A stretch of 49,781 nt of DNA from Anaerolineales bacterium. Lineage in GTDB: Bacteria > Chloroflexota > Anaerolineae > Anaerolineales > Villigracilaceae. The DNA is taken from positions 1-49,781 of the forward strand of contig JAUXUL010000040.1 of assembly GCA_030680795.1 (NCBI GenBank), written 5' to 3'. Below the pieces are notes generated by a model. It was not told the DNA's origin. It was given only the letters and a program-made list of their open reading frames with translations, and ran no database searches. This document shows, one piece after another, positions 1-9,209 of the stretch (positions are counted from its first letter, which is position 1; every line of letters begins with the position of its first letter). The translations under genes and the position numbers were made by a program.

Positions 1-2
1 TC

Positions 3-1481
3 TCGCCTCATGCGCGCATTGCCTGCGTTGAATGTCACATCGGTCGCGAATTCATTGGCAATCAGATTTTCCGCAAAGCGGGCGACATGAGGCATGTGTT
101 TGCCACTCTCTTCGAAACATACGAATACCCGATCCGCGTCAAGAACATGCGCCCGGCGCCTGAGATCTGCGAAAAATGCCATTCGCCTGAAAAATTTTCG
201 GATGACAGTTTGCGAATCGCCACCCACTATGATCAGGACATGTCAGCCTATAACATATACCTGATCCTCAAAACAGGGGGAGGCGCAAAGCGCGAGGGAT
301 TGGGGCGCGGAATACATTGGCATATTGTGAATACCGTCTACTATTACCCAACGGATGAAGAGGCGCAGACAATCCCTTACGTGAAAGTGATCCAGGACGA
401 CGGTTCGGTTGTTGAGTACGTGGATGTTGAAGCCGGCTTTGACCCTGCCTCCATGGACGAGAGTCAACTTAGGCCAATGGATTGCATCACCTGTCATAAC
501 CGCATCACGCACCGCGTCTATACGCCGGAAGAATCCCTTGATAGCGCCTTCACCCTTGAAAAAATCGCCAAGGATATACCCGGCATTTACCAAAAAGGAG
601 TTGAGGTCTTGCGCGGCGACTATGCCTCCCAGCAAGAGGGCCTGAAGGCAATCGGCGAATTGGATAGCTACTACAAAAACGTTTTTCCAAAGTATTACTC
701 ATCCAATTCCGAAAAGGTCAAACAAGCGATTGAAGTATTGCAGGAAATTTTCGCTGATTCCGTCTTCCTCGAACAGAAAGTGGATTGGGACTCTCATCCC
801 ACGAACGTCGGTCACAGCAACTCGCCAGGTTGTTTTCGCTGTCACGACGGCAAGCATTTGAATGCTGAGAATGAAGCGATTCGCCTTGAATGTAACCTGT
901 GCCACTCCATCCCTGTGGTGGCTGGTCCAGAGGATTTTCTAACCTACATCGAGATCAGCCGCGGACCTGAACCTGAGACTCATCTCAACCCAAATTGGAT
1001 CAACCTCCACAACCAGGCGCTCGGGCCTTCATGTTCCAACTGCCATAGCACTAGCGACCCAGGCGGAACGAGCAACACATCCTTCTGCTCGAACAGCGCC
1101 TGCCATGGGAGTGTCTTCACCTTTGCAGGTTTCGATGCTCCGGCCTTGCGCGAGATCTTGAAATCACAATTGCCGCCGCCTGAACCCATGTCCGAAATCC
1201 CCACCCTGACAGGCGACCCGACCTATGATAATTACATTGGCGCACTGTTCTCCATCAAATGCAACGGGTGCCATACTGAAGGGGAGTCCGCTCCTGAAGG
1301 GTTGGATCTTTCCACCTACTCTGCCGCAATGAATGGCAGCAACAACGGCGCTGTGATCATTCCCGGGGACCCCGATAACAGCCTGCTGATACAAGCCCAA
1401 TCCGTTGATCATTTTAACAACTTCACCTCAGAGGAATTGGATGTCGTAAGGCAATGGATAAACCTGGGAGCTCCCAGGTAA
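3..1481 (+). CDS. multihaem c-type cytochrome, 5'-truncated by window edge
   Basis: The reading frame is open to the left edge and carries a haem motif CVECH at bases 24-38, before the first in-window ATG (87), so the gene starts outside the window. Counting from that ATG, further CxxCH motifs are CEKCH (28-32), CITCH (133-137), CFRCH (249-253), CNLCH (269-273), CSNCH (316-320) and CNGCH (392-396), plus a CX4CH variant, CSNSACH (334-340): eight haem sites visible. The first part (R.ACVECHIG) resembles NapC/NirT-type quinol-oxidising cytochromes; the last ~75 residues (LDLSTY, PGDPDNSLL, LDVVRQWINLGAP) resemble the small monohaem domain of PSCyt1/cytochrome-c families. Expected location is outside the cytoplasmic membrane, moving electrons from quinol to an acceptor. 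The exact partner cannot be told from this window. A terminator follows at once. Confidence 0.85.
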   Translation, partial: SPHARIACVECHIGREFIGNQIFRKAGDMRHVFATLFETYEYPIRVKNMRPAPEICEKCHSPEKFSDDSLRIATHYDQDMSAYNIYLILKTGGGAKREGLGRGIHWHIVNTVYYYPTDEEAQTIPYVKVIQDDGSVVEYVDVEAGFDPASMDESQLRPMDCITCHNRITHRVYTPEESLDSAFTLEKIAKDIPGIYQKGVEVLRGDYASQQEGLKAIGELDSYYKNVFPKYYSSNSEKVKQAIEVLQEIFADSVFLEQKVDWDSHPTNVGHSNSPGCFRCHDGKHLNAENEAIRLECNLCHSIPVVAGPEDFLTYIEISRGPEPETHLNPNWINLHNQALGPSCSNCHSTSDPGGTSNTSFCSNSACHGSVFTFAGFDAPALREILKSQLPPPEPMSEIPTLTGDPTYDNYIGALFSIKCNGCHTEGESAPEGLDLSTYSAAMNGSNNGAVIIPGDPDNSLLIQAQSVDHFNNFTSEELDVVRQWINLGAPR

Positions 1482-1500
1482 CCAAGTAAGCGCAGGCAAG

Positions 1501-1540
1501 AAAAGAGACATCCCTACATTGAGGATGTCTCTTTTTGTTT
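1501..1540 (+). terminator. intrinsic terminator after cytochrome gene
   Basis: A perfect 10-bp stem (1504-1513 with 1523-1532, AGAGACATCC/GGATGTCTCT) closes a 9-nt loop and runs into TTTTTGTTT. It ends the cytochrome transcript 20 bases after its stop codon. The remaining 160 bases to the end of the next gene (1541-1702) hold nothing I can identify apart from a short ATCCCTATATAGGAT palindrome near 1676-1690. Confidence 0.85.
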
Positions 1541-1702
1541 CATAGATTATCAGGCTCTGGAGTACAGACTTTTGTGTCGAGGAATGGCGAAAGCTTATTT
1601 CAAAAATTTGTGCGCTTGATGGGTATGCCTGTTTTACTTTTCCTGCAATAAACAGCCTGTGCGTGAACGGTTACGATCCCTATATAGGATCTGTCCAAAT
1701 AT

Positions 1703-2437
1703 TTATATTTTCTCCACCACCCAAAAGTGCGAAAGCCCAAATTTCCTCAACGGTGTGGCTTCCAATAATTGCAAAACCGCGCGCAGGAACTTTCCCAACA
1801 CGCCAAAACGCGCGATGATATTATCGTACGCGCCAAAGATGACCGTACGTTCGATGAATATCACCGGCAGTCCATCAAATAATTTTTGCATATCGCGCCT
1901 CGCATACACACGCACATGCGGCGCAAGTTTATCGCGCAATACACGCGGCAAATAATTCACGAACAATTTATTCCCAAAATAATATTTCCCTTTCCAAAAG
2001 ATACCGTGCGTTTCAAAGGGATAGCCGCGGTTGGGGCAAAAGATCACGGCGCGCCCGCCGATCTTCAACACACGCACCATCTCTTCAATTGCGGCCCGGT
2101 CATCCTGTACGTGTTCGATCACTTCGTGGCTGAGGATCAGGTCAAAGGTCGCAGCAGGAAGCGGGATGGATTCACCGGCGGCATTGATGATCTTATCCGA
2201 ATTGAATCTGGCATCGAGGGCGCGCTTAAAGTCATATTCCAAGCCGATCACATCCGCGCCCAAGCCTGTCAGCTTCTCAACATACATTCCCACCCCGCAG
2301 CCGTTTTCAAGCACCCACCCGTGGACGCCTTCGCCCGCAAAGCGTGAAATCATCTCAAGGCGGCGTTGCTGCCCATCTTGCCATATATAGGAAGGTTCGC
2401 CGCGCAAGGCGGCTTTTTGCATGTCTCTTTCAATCAT
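1703..2437 (-). CDS. class I SAM-dependent methyltransferase (Methyltransf_11 type)
   Basis: A 244-residue protein with a Rossmann methyltransferase core: motif I VLENGCGVGMY near residues 41-51, the acidic ribose-binding LEYD about 20 residues later, and SHEVIEHV as the post-II/motif IV region, typical of ubiE/COQ5-like small-molecule or lipid methyltransferases. The C-terminal third (LPRVLRDKLAPHVRVY, ERTVIFGAYDNI) resembles methyltransferases found with polysaccharide or lipid genes, but no substrate can be assigned. It stands alone, divergent from nusA. The start at 2437 has no Shine-Dalgarno; a TATAAT box ends seven bases upstream, so the mRNA is probably leaderless. Confidence 0.8.
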   Translation of the reverse strand: MIERDMQKAALRGEPSYIWQDGQQRRLEMISRFAGEGVHGWVLENGCGVGMYVEKLTGLGADVIGLEYDFKRALDARFNSDKIINAAGESIPLPAATFDLILSHEVIEHVQDDRAAIEEMVRVLKIGGRAVIFCPNRGYPFETHGIFWKGKYYFGNKLFVNYLPRVLRDKLAPHVRVYARRDMQKLFDGLPVIFIERTVIFGAYDNIIARFGVLGKFLRAVLQLLEATPLRKFGLSHFWVVEKI

Positions 2438-2444
2438 GGCGGAG

Positions 2445-2450
2445 ATTATA
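2445..2450 (-). promoter_or_regulatory. -10 box of the methyltransferase gene, leaderless type
   Basis: TATAAT on the minus strand, with only 7 nt (CTCCGCC) before the ATG. No ribosome binding site is present. It abuts the plus-strand -35 box of nusA, so the two promoters overlap back to back. Confidence 0.6.
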
Positions 2451-2452
2451 CC

Positions 2453-2481
2453 TTGCGCCTTGACTGCCTCTATGCTAAAAT
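2453..2481 (+). promoter_or_regulatory. promoter of the nusA operon
   Basis: TTGCGC (2453-2458), a 17-base spacer and TAAAAT (2476-2481). Predicted start near 2488, giving a leader of about 90 nt. The leader holds a perfect 9-bp hairpin, AGAAGTGGG (2518-2526) with CCCACTTCT (2532-2540), with no T-tract behind it. A TTGACT at 2460-2465 is too close to the -10 to serve as its -35. Confidence 0.55.
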
Positions 2482-2580
2482 TTCACACGTAAGGACAACC
2501 CAATAGAGAAAACGCCGAGAAGTGGGTAGCCCCCACTTCTTCGCTTGTAACTTGTAAATAGAAGTAATGGAGCAGGCAGC

Positions 2581-4443
2581 ATGCCAAAAAACGATTTTGC
2601 ATTAGCATTCAATGAAGTGCTGGAAGAAAAACAATTAACCAAGGATATTGTCGTTGCTGCAATTGAGTCAGCGATGGTATCGGCCTATCGCCGCGCGGTG
2701 GGCGCATCCACGGCACAGCACGTGGAAGCGAAATTAGACCCTGAAACAGGGGTTGTGACCGTGTATGCCGAGAAGGAAGTGGTCGAAGACAATATTATTG
2801 ATGCGCGCACCGAAGTGCTTCTGGAAGAGGCGCGCAAGGTCAACCTTGAGGTTCAGCCCGGTGACATGATCGTCGTCGAAACCACCCCCGCAGACTTTGG
2901 CCGTGTGGCTGCTCAAACTGCGCGCCAGGTGATCCAGCAACGCATCCGCGAGGCGGAACGTTCGAATCAAATGCAGTATTTCGAACGTCAGGTCGGTGAG
3001 ATCGTTTCAGGCCTGGTACAGGCCATCAATGCACAAGGCGTCACCATCGGCCTGGATATGAAGGCTGAAGGTGTCATGCCAAATAACCAAAAGATACCCG
3101 GCGAGCGCCTGAAATTGCATGACCGCATCCGCGCGGTGGTGATGGAAGTAAAGGACGGCACCCGCGGTCCGCAAATCATTCTGTCACGCGCACATCGCAA
3201 CTTCCTGCGTCGTTTGCTTGAAAATGAGGTACCTGAGATTTATCACGGAATTGTTGAGATTCGCGCGATCTCACGTGAACCGGGCGCGCGCGCAAAAGTG
3301 GCGGTCTCTGCCACACAACCAGGGATTGACCCGGTGGGGGCATGCGTAGGTATTAAGGGCGTACGCATCCAAGCTATCGTGAAGGAATTGCACGACGAAA
3401 AGATCGACATCATCCAATGGGATCCAGATCCCATCGTTTATATTTCCAAAGCCATCAGCCCGGCGCGCGTGAACGGCGTGTATCTGGTTGATAACGGAAA
3501 TGCGCGGACTGCCACAGTGGTGGTGGGCGAAGATCAATTAAGCCTGGCCATTGGACGTGATGGACAAAATGCCCGCCTCGCTGCGAAATTAACAGGCTGG
3601 CGCATCGACATCAAGTCATTGTCGGAGGCTACCGGCGATACCCTAAATAAATTACGGGCGAATAAAGAGCTCATGGCAATGCTGCCTGCGGCTGTGGAAC
3701 AAATTCCGCAAATCGAGGAAATTCTAGCTAAAAAAGCGGAGGGCCGCGCGATCACGCCGGAAGAGTATACGTTACTCGGTCAATTTGTAGAACGCGTGGA
3801 ACGCCGTACCGTTGAAATCAAGGAAGAAGCGGCCCGCGAGGAAGAGGAACGCTCAACCGCTGCACGCGCAGAGATCCCGACGGCGGCCTTCAACATGCCG
3901 CTTGATCAGGCTGGCATCAAGGAACATATCTTCAATATCCTCACCGAAGCCGGCTTTGAGACGGTTGGCAGTTTAATGTTTGCCATGAAGCTTGATCCCA
4001 ATAAGGTACTCGGACTCGCCGGAATTGGTCCAAAATCCATTCAAAATATTGAAGAAGCGCTTGGCGTCTTGTCCTTCTCGGAACCTGAGCCTGAACCAAT
4101 GAAGGCTGAAGAACCAGTCATTGCAGAAGCGCTGGCGGAACCTGTCCCAGCGGAGGAAGTGCCTGCCGAGACCGAGCAGGTGGATGGGAAGAAAGAGGTG
4201 AAGAAAGACGTCGTAGAAGAAGAGAACGAACATGCGAAGGACGGCGTCTCTTTGGATGAGTTGTTCAAGATGAAGCCGGAAATCTTCCAGACTACTGGGG
4301 CTGTCGAAGATGAATCCGCTGACAAGAAGAAAGACAAGAAAGGCAAGAAAAAAGCTGTTGAATTACAATTCGACGAAGACCTCGGCACAGTCGTGGGTCG
4401 CAAGATACATAAACGCGGCGAAGACGGCGGCGAGGATTGGTAA
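2581..4443 (+). CDS. nusA: transcription termination/antitermination factor NusA, long form
   Basis: NusA binds RNA polymerase and nascent RNA and controls pausing, termination and antitermination. The 620 residues show the N-terminal RNAP-binding domain (1-130), S1 domain (about 135-200), KH1 (about 230-290, [18 protein letters not shown]) and KH2 (300-345, [19 protein letters not shown]). It is far longer than Bacillus-type NusA (about 370): after a helical linker there is one helix-hairpin-helix domain (445-496, [16 protein letters not shown]), an acidic Glu/Pro-rich stretch, then a Lys-rich segment ending [17 protein letters not shown]. It is the first gene of the operon; rimP, its usual upstream neighbour, is absent here. 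Start ATG 2581 follows GGAGCAGGCAGC, a moderate Shine-Dalgarno. Confidence 0.97.
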   Translation: MPKNDFALAFNEVLEEKQLTKDIVVAAIESAMVSAYRRAVGASTAQHVEAKLDPETGVVTVYAEKEVVEDNIIDARTEVLLEEARKVNLEVQPGDMIVVETTPADFGRVAAQTARQVIQQRIREAERSNQMQYFERQVGEIVSGLVQAINAQGVTIGLDMKAEGVMPNNQKIPGERLKLHDRIRAVVMEVKDGTRGPQIILSRAHRNFLRRLLENEVPEIYHGIVEIRAISREPGARAKVAVSATQPGIDPVGACVGIKGVRIQAIVKELHDEKIDIIQWDPDPIVYISKAISPARVNGVYLVDNGNARTATVVVGEDQLSLAIGRDGQNARLAAKLTGWRIDIKSLSEATGDTLNKLRANKELMAMLPAAVEQIPQIEEILAKKAEGRAITPEEYTLLGQFVERVERRTVEIKEEAAREEEERSTAARAEIPTAAFNMPLDQAGIKEHIFNILTEAGFETVGSLMFAMKLDPNKVLGLAGIGPKSIQNIEEALGVLSFSEPEPEPMKAEEPVIAEALAEPVPAEEVPAETEQVDGKKEVKKDVVEEENEHAKDGVSLDELFKMKPEIFQTTGAVEDESADKKKDKKGKKKAVELQFDEDLGTVVGRKIHKRGEDGGEDW

Positions 4444-4452
4444 AAATATAAT

Positions 4453-4479
4453 CCCTCCTCTGTGAAATGGAGGAGGGGG
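4453..4479 (+). promoter_or_regulatory. hairpin overlapping the ylxR ribosome binding site
   Basis: CCCTCCTC (4453-4460) pairs perfectly with GAGGAGGG (4470-4477) across a 9-nt loop. The 3' arm is the Shine-Dalgarno for ylxR, whose TTG start is at 4484, so the folded form would hide the ribosome binding site. Translating ribosomes finishing nusA (stop at 4443) end ten bases before the hairpin. Confidence 0.5.
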
Positions 4480-4483
4480 ATGA

Positions 4484-4792
4484 TTGAAGGTGAAGAAGAA
4501 ACCTGTCCAACGCGTAAAGCATGTGCCCCAACGTACTTGTGTGGGATGCCGCGAGGTTTTGCCAAAAAGGCAAATGCTGCGGATCGTACGCAATGTTGAG
4601 GGGGTACGCGTGGACCCAACCGGTAGACTGGCCGGTAGGGGCGCGTATTTGCATGACCGCCGTGATTGCTGGGTACGCGGCTTGAGGGGAGCATTGGCTC
4701 ATGCGCTCAAAGCAGAATTGACTGCCGAAGACCGCAGTGAATTGGAAAATTTCATAAATACCCTGCCACAAGACGCAGAGTCCGACAAGTAA
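4484..4792 (+). CDS. ylxR: YlxR family RNA-binding protein (DUF448)
   Basis: A 102-residue basic protein with the two family hallmarks, RTCVGCRE (17-24) and GRLAGRGAYLH (46-56). YlxR proteins are nucleic-acid binding and are encoded between nusA and infB in most bacteria; links to RNase P and global regulation have been reported in Bacillus. The gene starts with TTG at 4484 behind GGAGGAGGGG; GTG at 4490 is an alternative two codons in. Position after nusA and before infB supports the call. No L7Ae-like gene, which sometimes follows ylxR, is present. Confidence 0.93.
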   Translation: MKVKKKPVQRVKHVPQRTCVGCREVLPKRQMLRIVRNVEGVRVDPTGRLAGRGAYLHDRRDCWVRGLRGALAHALKAELTAEDRSELENFINTLPQDAESDK

Positions 4793-4864
4793 AGCCATGT
4801 GAACGAATAGCCACTCGCTGACAGGCTGCTCTTGTTGGGGATTTGAGAAGTAACGCAGGATTCG

Positions 4865-4907
4865 CCCTCACCTTACCCTCTCCCTTCGGGAGAGGGTAAG
4901 GTGAGGG
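4865..4907. repeat. 20-bp-stem palindromic repeat in infB leader (family A)
   Basis: A perfect inverted repeat: 4865-4884 pairs base for base with 4888-4907 around a TTC loop. Key sequence CCCTCACC...CTCTCCC. It lies between ylxR and infB, 16 bases before the infB Shine-Dalgarno. A related copy is embedded in the nadA coding sequence (27566-27614). It resembles REP-type elements rather than a terminator, since no T-tract follows. Confidence 0.85.
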
Positions 4908-4936
4908 AAAACCCGCAAATTAGAAGGAGGTGGCTT

Positions 4937-6709
4937 ATGAGCAGCAACGGTAATAAACTTGAATTACCCGCCAGCATCGTCATACGCGATCTGGCGCAAA
5001 AGATCGAAAAAAGCCCTATTGATCTGATCAAAAAATTGATGACGAACGGCGTGATGGCAACCATTAACCAGGCTGTGGATTTTGACACGGCGGCGATTGT
5101 GGTTGCTGAATATGGATTCGAGGCCGTTCTCGAAGCGGCAGATGAAGTTGCAACCAAAGAGGAAGCGGGTGAAGTACCGCTCTGGCGTCAAATGATCGCC
5201 GGGGAAGACGGTGCACAGTTGAAGTCACGTCCTCCTGTGGTGACGATCTTGGGTCACGTTGATCACGGCAAGACCAGCCTATTGGATGCGATCCGTTCCA
5301 CAGATGTGGCGGTCGGTGAAGCAGGCGGCATTACCCAACACATCGGCGCGTATCAGGTGGAGAAGAAGGGGCGTCTGATCACCTTCCTTGACACGCCCGG
5401 TCACGCCGCATTCACACAGATGCGCGCCCGAGGCGCGCAAGGCGCAGATATTGTCGTACTGGTCGTTGCAGCAGATGATGGCATCATGCCGCAAACAAGA
5501 GAGGCAATTGCTCATGCAAAGGCTGCGCGTGTACCGATCATGGTGGCTTTGAATAAAATTGACAAACCAAACGCCAACCCAGACCGCGTTAAACAACAAC
5601 TTGCGGAACTGGAACTTGTCCCCGATGATTGGGGCGGCAGCACCATGGTCGTGCTGGTCTCTGCCAAACAAAAACAAGGCATTGACGATCTGCTCGAAGG
5701 CATTTTGCTCGTGGCAGATAGTAACGATATCAAAGCCAATCCAAATGGAAAGGTGATCGGCACGGTAATCGAAGCCGAATTGGATAAATCCAAGGGGGTG
5801 CTGGCGACCCTGCTCGTTCAAAACGGAACGCTCGCAGCGGGTGATGTTGTCGTGGCCGGTACTTCCTACGGGAAACTGCGCGCCATCACCGATTACAAAA
5901 GCAAGTCCGTCAAGAAAGCGGGCCCTTCCACACCTGTGGCGGTGATGGGATTAAGTGATGTCCCTTCTGCGGGTGATATTTTCCAGGTTGTAAAAACAGA
6001 TAAAGAAGCCCGTATCATTGTCGCAGAACGGCTGGAAGCCATCAAAACACTGGCTCAGACACGCAAGAAAGTATCATTGGAAGACCTGTTCGCAAATGTG
6101 CAGGCAGGCGAGGCAAAGGGACTTAATCTCATCCTCAAAGCGGATGTGCAGGGTTCGCTTGACCCCATCGTTAATGAGTTGAACAAACTTGGCGAGGGCG
6201 AGATTGGCTTGCACATCCTCCATGCAGAAACAGGCAACATTGGCAACAATGATGTGATGCTTGCTTCCGCTTCAAAAGCGATTATCATTGGCTTCAACGT
6301 CCAGGCAGATGTGGACGCCCGCCGCATGGCTGAAAAAGAAGGCGTAGACCTGCGCTTGTACGAGATCATCTACCGCATGACCGAGGATATTGAGAAAGCC
6401 CTCAAGGGTATGCTCGAACCAAAACTTGTAGAAAAGACCCTCGGACGCGCTCAGGTATTGGAGGTATTCACTGCTTCCAAATTCGGCAGGGTTGCGGGAT
6501 GCAAAGTGACAGACGGTGAACTCAAACGCGGCGCGAAGGTACGACTCTACCGCGGTACGGATACTGTCTACGAAGGGGATCTCTCCTCATTGCGTCATGA
6601 AAAAGAAGACGTCAAAGAGATCCGCCAGGGATTTGAATGCGGTGTCGGCTTTAAAAGCTTCAATGACATTCAACCCGGCGACTTGCTGATGTGTTACATA
6701 GTAGAATAA
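4937..6709 (+). CDS. infB: translation initiation factor IF-2, short form
   Basis: IF-2 is the GTPase that places initiator fMet-tRNA on the 30S subunit and promotes subunit joining. Start ATG 4937 is chosen over an upstream in-frame ATG because AAGGAGG lies at 4924-4930. The 590-residue product has a brief IF2_N module (about 7-60), G1 GHVDHGKT (106-113), G3 DTPGH (152-156), G4 NKID (206-209), then domains II, 3 and the fMet-tRNA-binding C2 domain ([29 protein letters not shown]). It lacks the long charged N-terminal region of enteric IF-2. Third gene of the operon. Confidence 0.97.
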   Translation: MSSNGNKLELPASIVIRDLAQKIEKSPIDLIKKLMTNGVMATINQAVDFDTAAIVVAEYGFEAVLEAADEVATKEEAGEVPLWRQMIAGEDGAQLKSRPPVVTILGHVDHGKTSLLDAIRSTDVAVGEAGGITQHIGAYQVEKKGRLITFLDTPGHAAFTQMRARGAQGADIVVLVVAADDGIMPQTREAIAHAKAARVPIMVALNKIDKPNANPDRVKQQLAELELVPDDWGGSTMVVLVSAKQKQGIDDLLEGILLVADSNDIKANPNGKVIGTVIEAELDKSKGVLATLLVQNGTLAAGDVVVAGTSYGKLRAITDYKSKSVKKAGPSTPVAVMGLSDVPSAGDIFQVVKTDKEARIIVAERLEAIKTLAQTRKKVSLEDLFANVQAGEAKGLNLILKADVQGSLDPIVNELNKLGEGEIGLHILHAETGNIGNNDVMLASASKAIIIGFNVQADVDARRMAEKEGVDLRLYEIIYRMTEDIEKALKGMLEPKLVEKTLGRAQVLEVFTASKFGRVAGCKVTDGELKRGAKVRLYRGTDTVYEGDLSSLRHEKEDVKEIRQGFECGVGFKSFNDIQPGDLLMCYIVE

Positions 6710-6710
6710 C

Positions 6711-6760
6711 GGGTCTCGGTACACCCTTCGCGAAAAACGCTCAGGCCTACTCGACCACCA
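6711..6760. repeat. dispersed repeat, family E copy 1
   Basis: Shares GGTCTCGGT, GCGAAAAACGCTC and CCTACTCGACCACC in the same order with 9361-9409. It fills the infB-rbfA gap. Neither copy contains an open frame. Confidence 0.6.
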
Positions 6761-6788
6761 ATCGAAAATCGTAAATCAAAAATCGCCT

Positions 6789-7139
6789 ATGCCATCAGGT
6801 ATTCGATTACAACGCATTGCAGATCGTGTAAAACAGGAACTCGCGGAGATGCTTATCCGCGAGTTGAGTGATCCGCGCCTGAAACAAATTTTTGTGACAG
6901 ATGTAAAGATAGACCGGGAACTCGCCTTTGCCGATATTTACGTCTCAGCCGTGGAGGGCGCTTCACGCGCTGCCGACATTCTCGCAGGACTTGAATCTGC
7001 CTCCGGTTTCATCAGGCGGATTCTGGCCTCAAGAGTCGAGGTGCGCGCATTTCCAAGGTTACGCTTCCATTGGGATCCCACCCCGGAACACGCAGACCAC
7101 ATCGAAAAGATAATGGCTGGGATAAGAAATAAAAAATGA
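6789..7139 (+). CDS. rbfA: 30S ribosome-binding factor RbfA
   Basis: A 116-residue single KH-like domain protein needed for late 16S rRNA 5'-end maturation and cold adaptation. Family signs include the start MPSGIRLQRIADRVKQELAEMLIRE, DPRLKQIFVTDVKIDRELAFADIYVS and the closing LRFHWDPTPEHADHIEKI. Normal length. There is no Shine-Dalgarno ahead of ATG 6789, where an AT-rich repeat-derived stretch (AATCGAAAATCGTAAATC) sits instead, so it may depend on upstream translation. Its place after infB is the usual one. Confidence 0.95.
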   Translation: MPSGIRLQRIADRVKQELAEMLIRELSDPRLKQIFVTDVKIDRELAFADIYVSAVEGASRAADILAGLESASGFIRRILASRVEVRAFPRLRFHWDPTPEHADHIEKIMAGIRNKK

Positions 7140-7209
7140 TGAGTGATAAAGGATGAAGGAAGCGTAAACCTTAATCCGTAAATCGTAAATCAAAAGAGGA
7201 TAAGAAATA

Positions 7210-8166
7210 GTGAATTTACAACTGACAGGGGAAATAAAAGCAAAATTAGCAATCGCGCAAAAGATTGTCATTGCATCGCATGTTCGCCCAGACGGAGATG
7301 CAATCGGGTCATTGCTTGGGCTGGGACTAGCCCTGCGTGATGCGGGGAAATCCGTGCAAATGATCCTGGCGGACGGTGTGCCCTCCTCCTTCAAATACCT
7401 TGAAGGCAGCGAGCTAATCCAGAAAGAACCGAGCGGAGATCACGACACCTTCATCACCGTAGATTGCGCCGATTTCAAACGCGCGGGGAAAGCATTTGAC
7501 AATTTCAGCCAACCCGATATTAATATAGACCATCATGTCACCAATGAAAAATTTGGAAAACTAAACTTGATCGAGGCGGATGAAGTTGCCACAGCCGCGA
7601 TACTCACCAAACACCTGCCGGAATGGGGATTGAAAATCACCCAACCGATTGCCGCCGCATTGTTAACCGGCATCATCACCGATACGCTTGGTTTCCGCAC
7701 ACCCAACACCACATCCAAATCGCTCAGGCAAGCGGCCGCATTGATGGAAACAGGCGTGGATATGCCTGAGATCTATATGCGCGCTTTGGTGAGAAAAACA
7801 TATCCCGCCGCGAAATATTGGGGCGCGGGACTCTCCAGCCTGCAAAGCAAGCATGGGATTGTCTGGGGAACTCTCACACTCGCAGACCGCAAGTCCGCCG
7901 GATATGGCGGCAACGATGATGCAGACTTGATCAACATGATCTCTGCCATAGACGGAAACAAAGTCGGAATGGTCTTCGTGGAACAAAAAGACAATCATGT
8001 AAAAATCTCATGGCGCGCACTGAAGCCGGGTGTGGATGTTTCACCAGTTGCACAATATTTCAAAGGCGGAGGTCATGCCGCTGCCGCAGGAGCAGATATC
8101 AAGGGAGGATTAGACGAAGTCCAAAAAGAAGCGCTAAAAAAGACTCGCGACCTGTTAAATCTCTAG
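7210..8166 (+). CDS. nrnA: DHH/DHHA1 phosphoesterase, NrnA-like
   Basis: A 318-residue bifunctional oligoribonuclease/pAp-phosphatase type protein that degrades short RNA leftovers and adenosine 3',5'-bisphosphate. Metal-binding motifs are visible in order: SHVRPDGDAIGS (20-31), VDCAD (about 79-83), IDHHVTN (the DHH triad, about 100-106), and the DHHA1 substrate motif FKGGGHAAAAGA near 282-293. The start is GTG 7210 with AGAGGA at 7195-7200. A DHH gene between rbfA and truB is the common arrangement in Gram-positive-like operons. Confidence 0.93.
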   Translation: MNLQLTGEIKAKLAIAQKIVIASHVRPDGDAIGSLLGLGLALRDAGKSVQMILADGVPSSFKYLEGSELIQKEPSGDHDTFITVDCADFKRAGKAFDNFSQPDINIDHHVTNEKFGKLNLIEADEVATAAILTKHLPEWGLKITQPIAAALLTGIITDTLGFRTPNTTSKSLRQAAALMETGVDMPEIYMRALVRKTYPAAKYWGAGLSSLQSKHGIVWGTLTLADRKSAGYGGNDDADLINMISAIDGNKVGMVFVEQKDNHVKISWRALKPGVDVSPVAQYFKGGGHAAAAGADIKGGLDEVQKEALKKTRDLLNL

Positions 8167-8262
8167 GGATAAAGTTACACAAAAGTGTCAAGTTGCCTGT
8201 TGCAAATTCGGATAAAATATGTCACAATCAAATAGTAAAAGGTTCAGGAGGAATAATTTAAC

Positions 8263-9186
8263 ATGAATAGCCAAGATATAAAGAACGCCATTTCCGGGGC
8301 ACTTGTAGTGGATAAACCTGTCGGGATGACATCTCATGATGTGGTTCAGGCAATCAGAAACGGCACAGGGTTGCGCCGCGCAGGTCACACAGGCACACTT
8401 GATCCACGCGCATCCGGTGTACTTGTCATTCTGGTTGGGCCGGCTGTGCGTTTAAGTGAATATGTCTCTGCCTCCGATAAACGCTACCAGGCTATCATCC
8501 GTTTGGGAGGTTCAACCGATACATTCGATGGGGAAGGCCAGGTGACTTTATCGAAAGACCCGCTCACTGTCACTGAAGCGCAATTTGAAGAAGCGCTCAA
8601 AACGTATATCGGTGAAATAGAACAAACCCCCCCGCCCTACTCTGCCGTCAAAGTGCAGGGACGCAAAGCCTACGAAATGGCGCGCAAAGGCGAAGAAGTA
8701 GACCTCGCCCCGCGCACCATCACTGTGCATCACCTCGAAGTGCTGGAATGGACTCCGCCTGAAGTTGTGATTGATGTACATTGCTCCTCTGGCACATACG
8801 TTCGCTCGCTTGCAAATGACCTCGGCATAAAACTGGGTTGTGGCGCATATCTCGTCGGCTTGCGCCGCACCAAAAGTGGAAGATTCTCATTGCGCGACTC
8901 AGTGCCGCTGCGAAAATTGCAGGAAGCCTTCACCGCCGGCAACTGGTATCAATACCTGATCCCCGCCGCAGAAGCTCTTGGCGACTGGCCTGCCGTAGAA
9001 CTCAACCCCGACGAAGTGGAAGGCGTACGCCATGGTCACCGCGTAAAAGTTGCAGGCGAACCCACAGAAACTAAAGTCCGCGGTGTAAGCACACAAGGCG
9101 AATTGGTCGCGCTCATGGAACTCACCATAAATGAAGACGGCTCCCGCGAGTGGCAGCCAAAGAAAGTCTTCTTCACTTCAGATTAA
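8263..9186 (+). CDS. truB: tRNA pseudouridine(55) synthase TruB
   Basis: TruB makes the near-universal pseudouridine at position 55 of the T loop of tRNAs. The 307-residue protein has the catalytic-aspartate motif HTGTLDPRASGVL (about 44-56), KRYQAIIRLGGSTDTFDGEG, the PPYSAVKVQGRKAYEMAR segment and SSGTYVRSLANDLG. The C-terminal part (about 235-307) is a PUA-like extension. ATG 8263 is preceded by a strong AGGAGG (8245-8250). The AT-rich gap before it (8167-8240) could hold a weak internal promoter (GGATAAAAT), but no good -35 is present. Confidence 0.96.
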   Translation: MNSQDIKNAISGALVVDKPVGMTSHDVVQAIRNGTGLRRAGHTGTLDPRASGVLVILVGPAVRLSEYVSASDKRYQAIIRLGGSTDTFDGEGQVTLSKDPLTVTEAQFEEALKTYIGEIEQTPPPYSAVKVQGRKAYEMARKGEEVDLAPRTITVHHLEVLEWTPPEVVIDVHCSSGTYVRSLANDLGIKLGCGAYLVGLRRTKSGRFSLRDSVPLRKLQEAFTAGNWYQYLIPAAEALGDWPAVELNPDEVEGVRHGHRVKVAGEPTETKVRGVSTQGELVALMELTINEDGSREWQPKKVFFTSD

Positions 9187-9209
9187 TTAACAACCTTACC
9201 CACCAAGCA

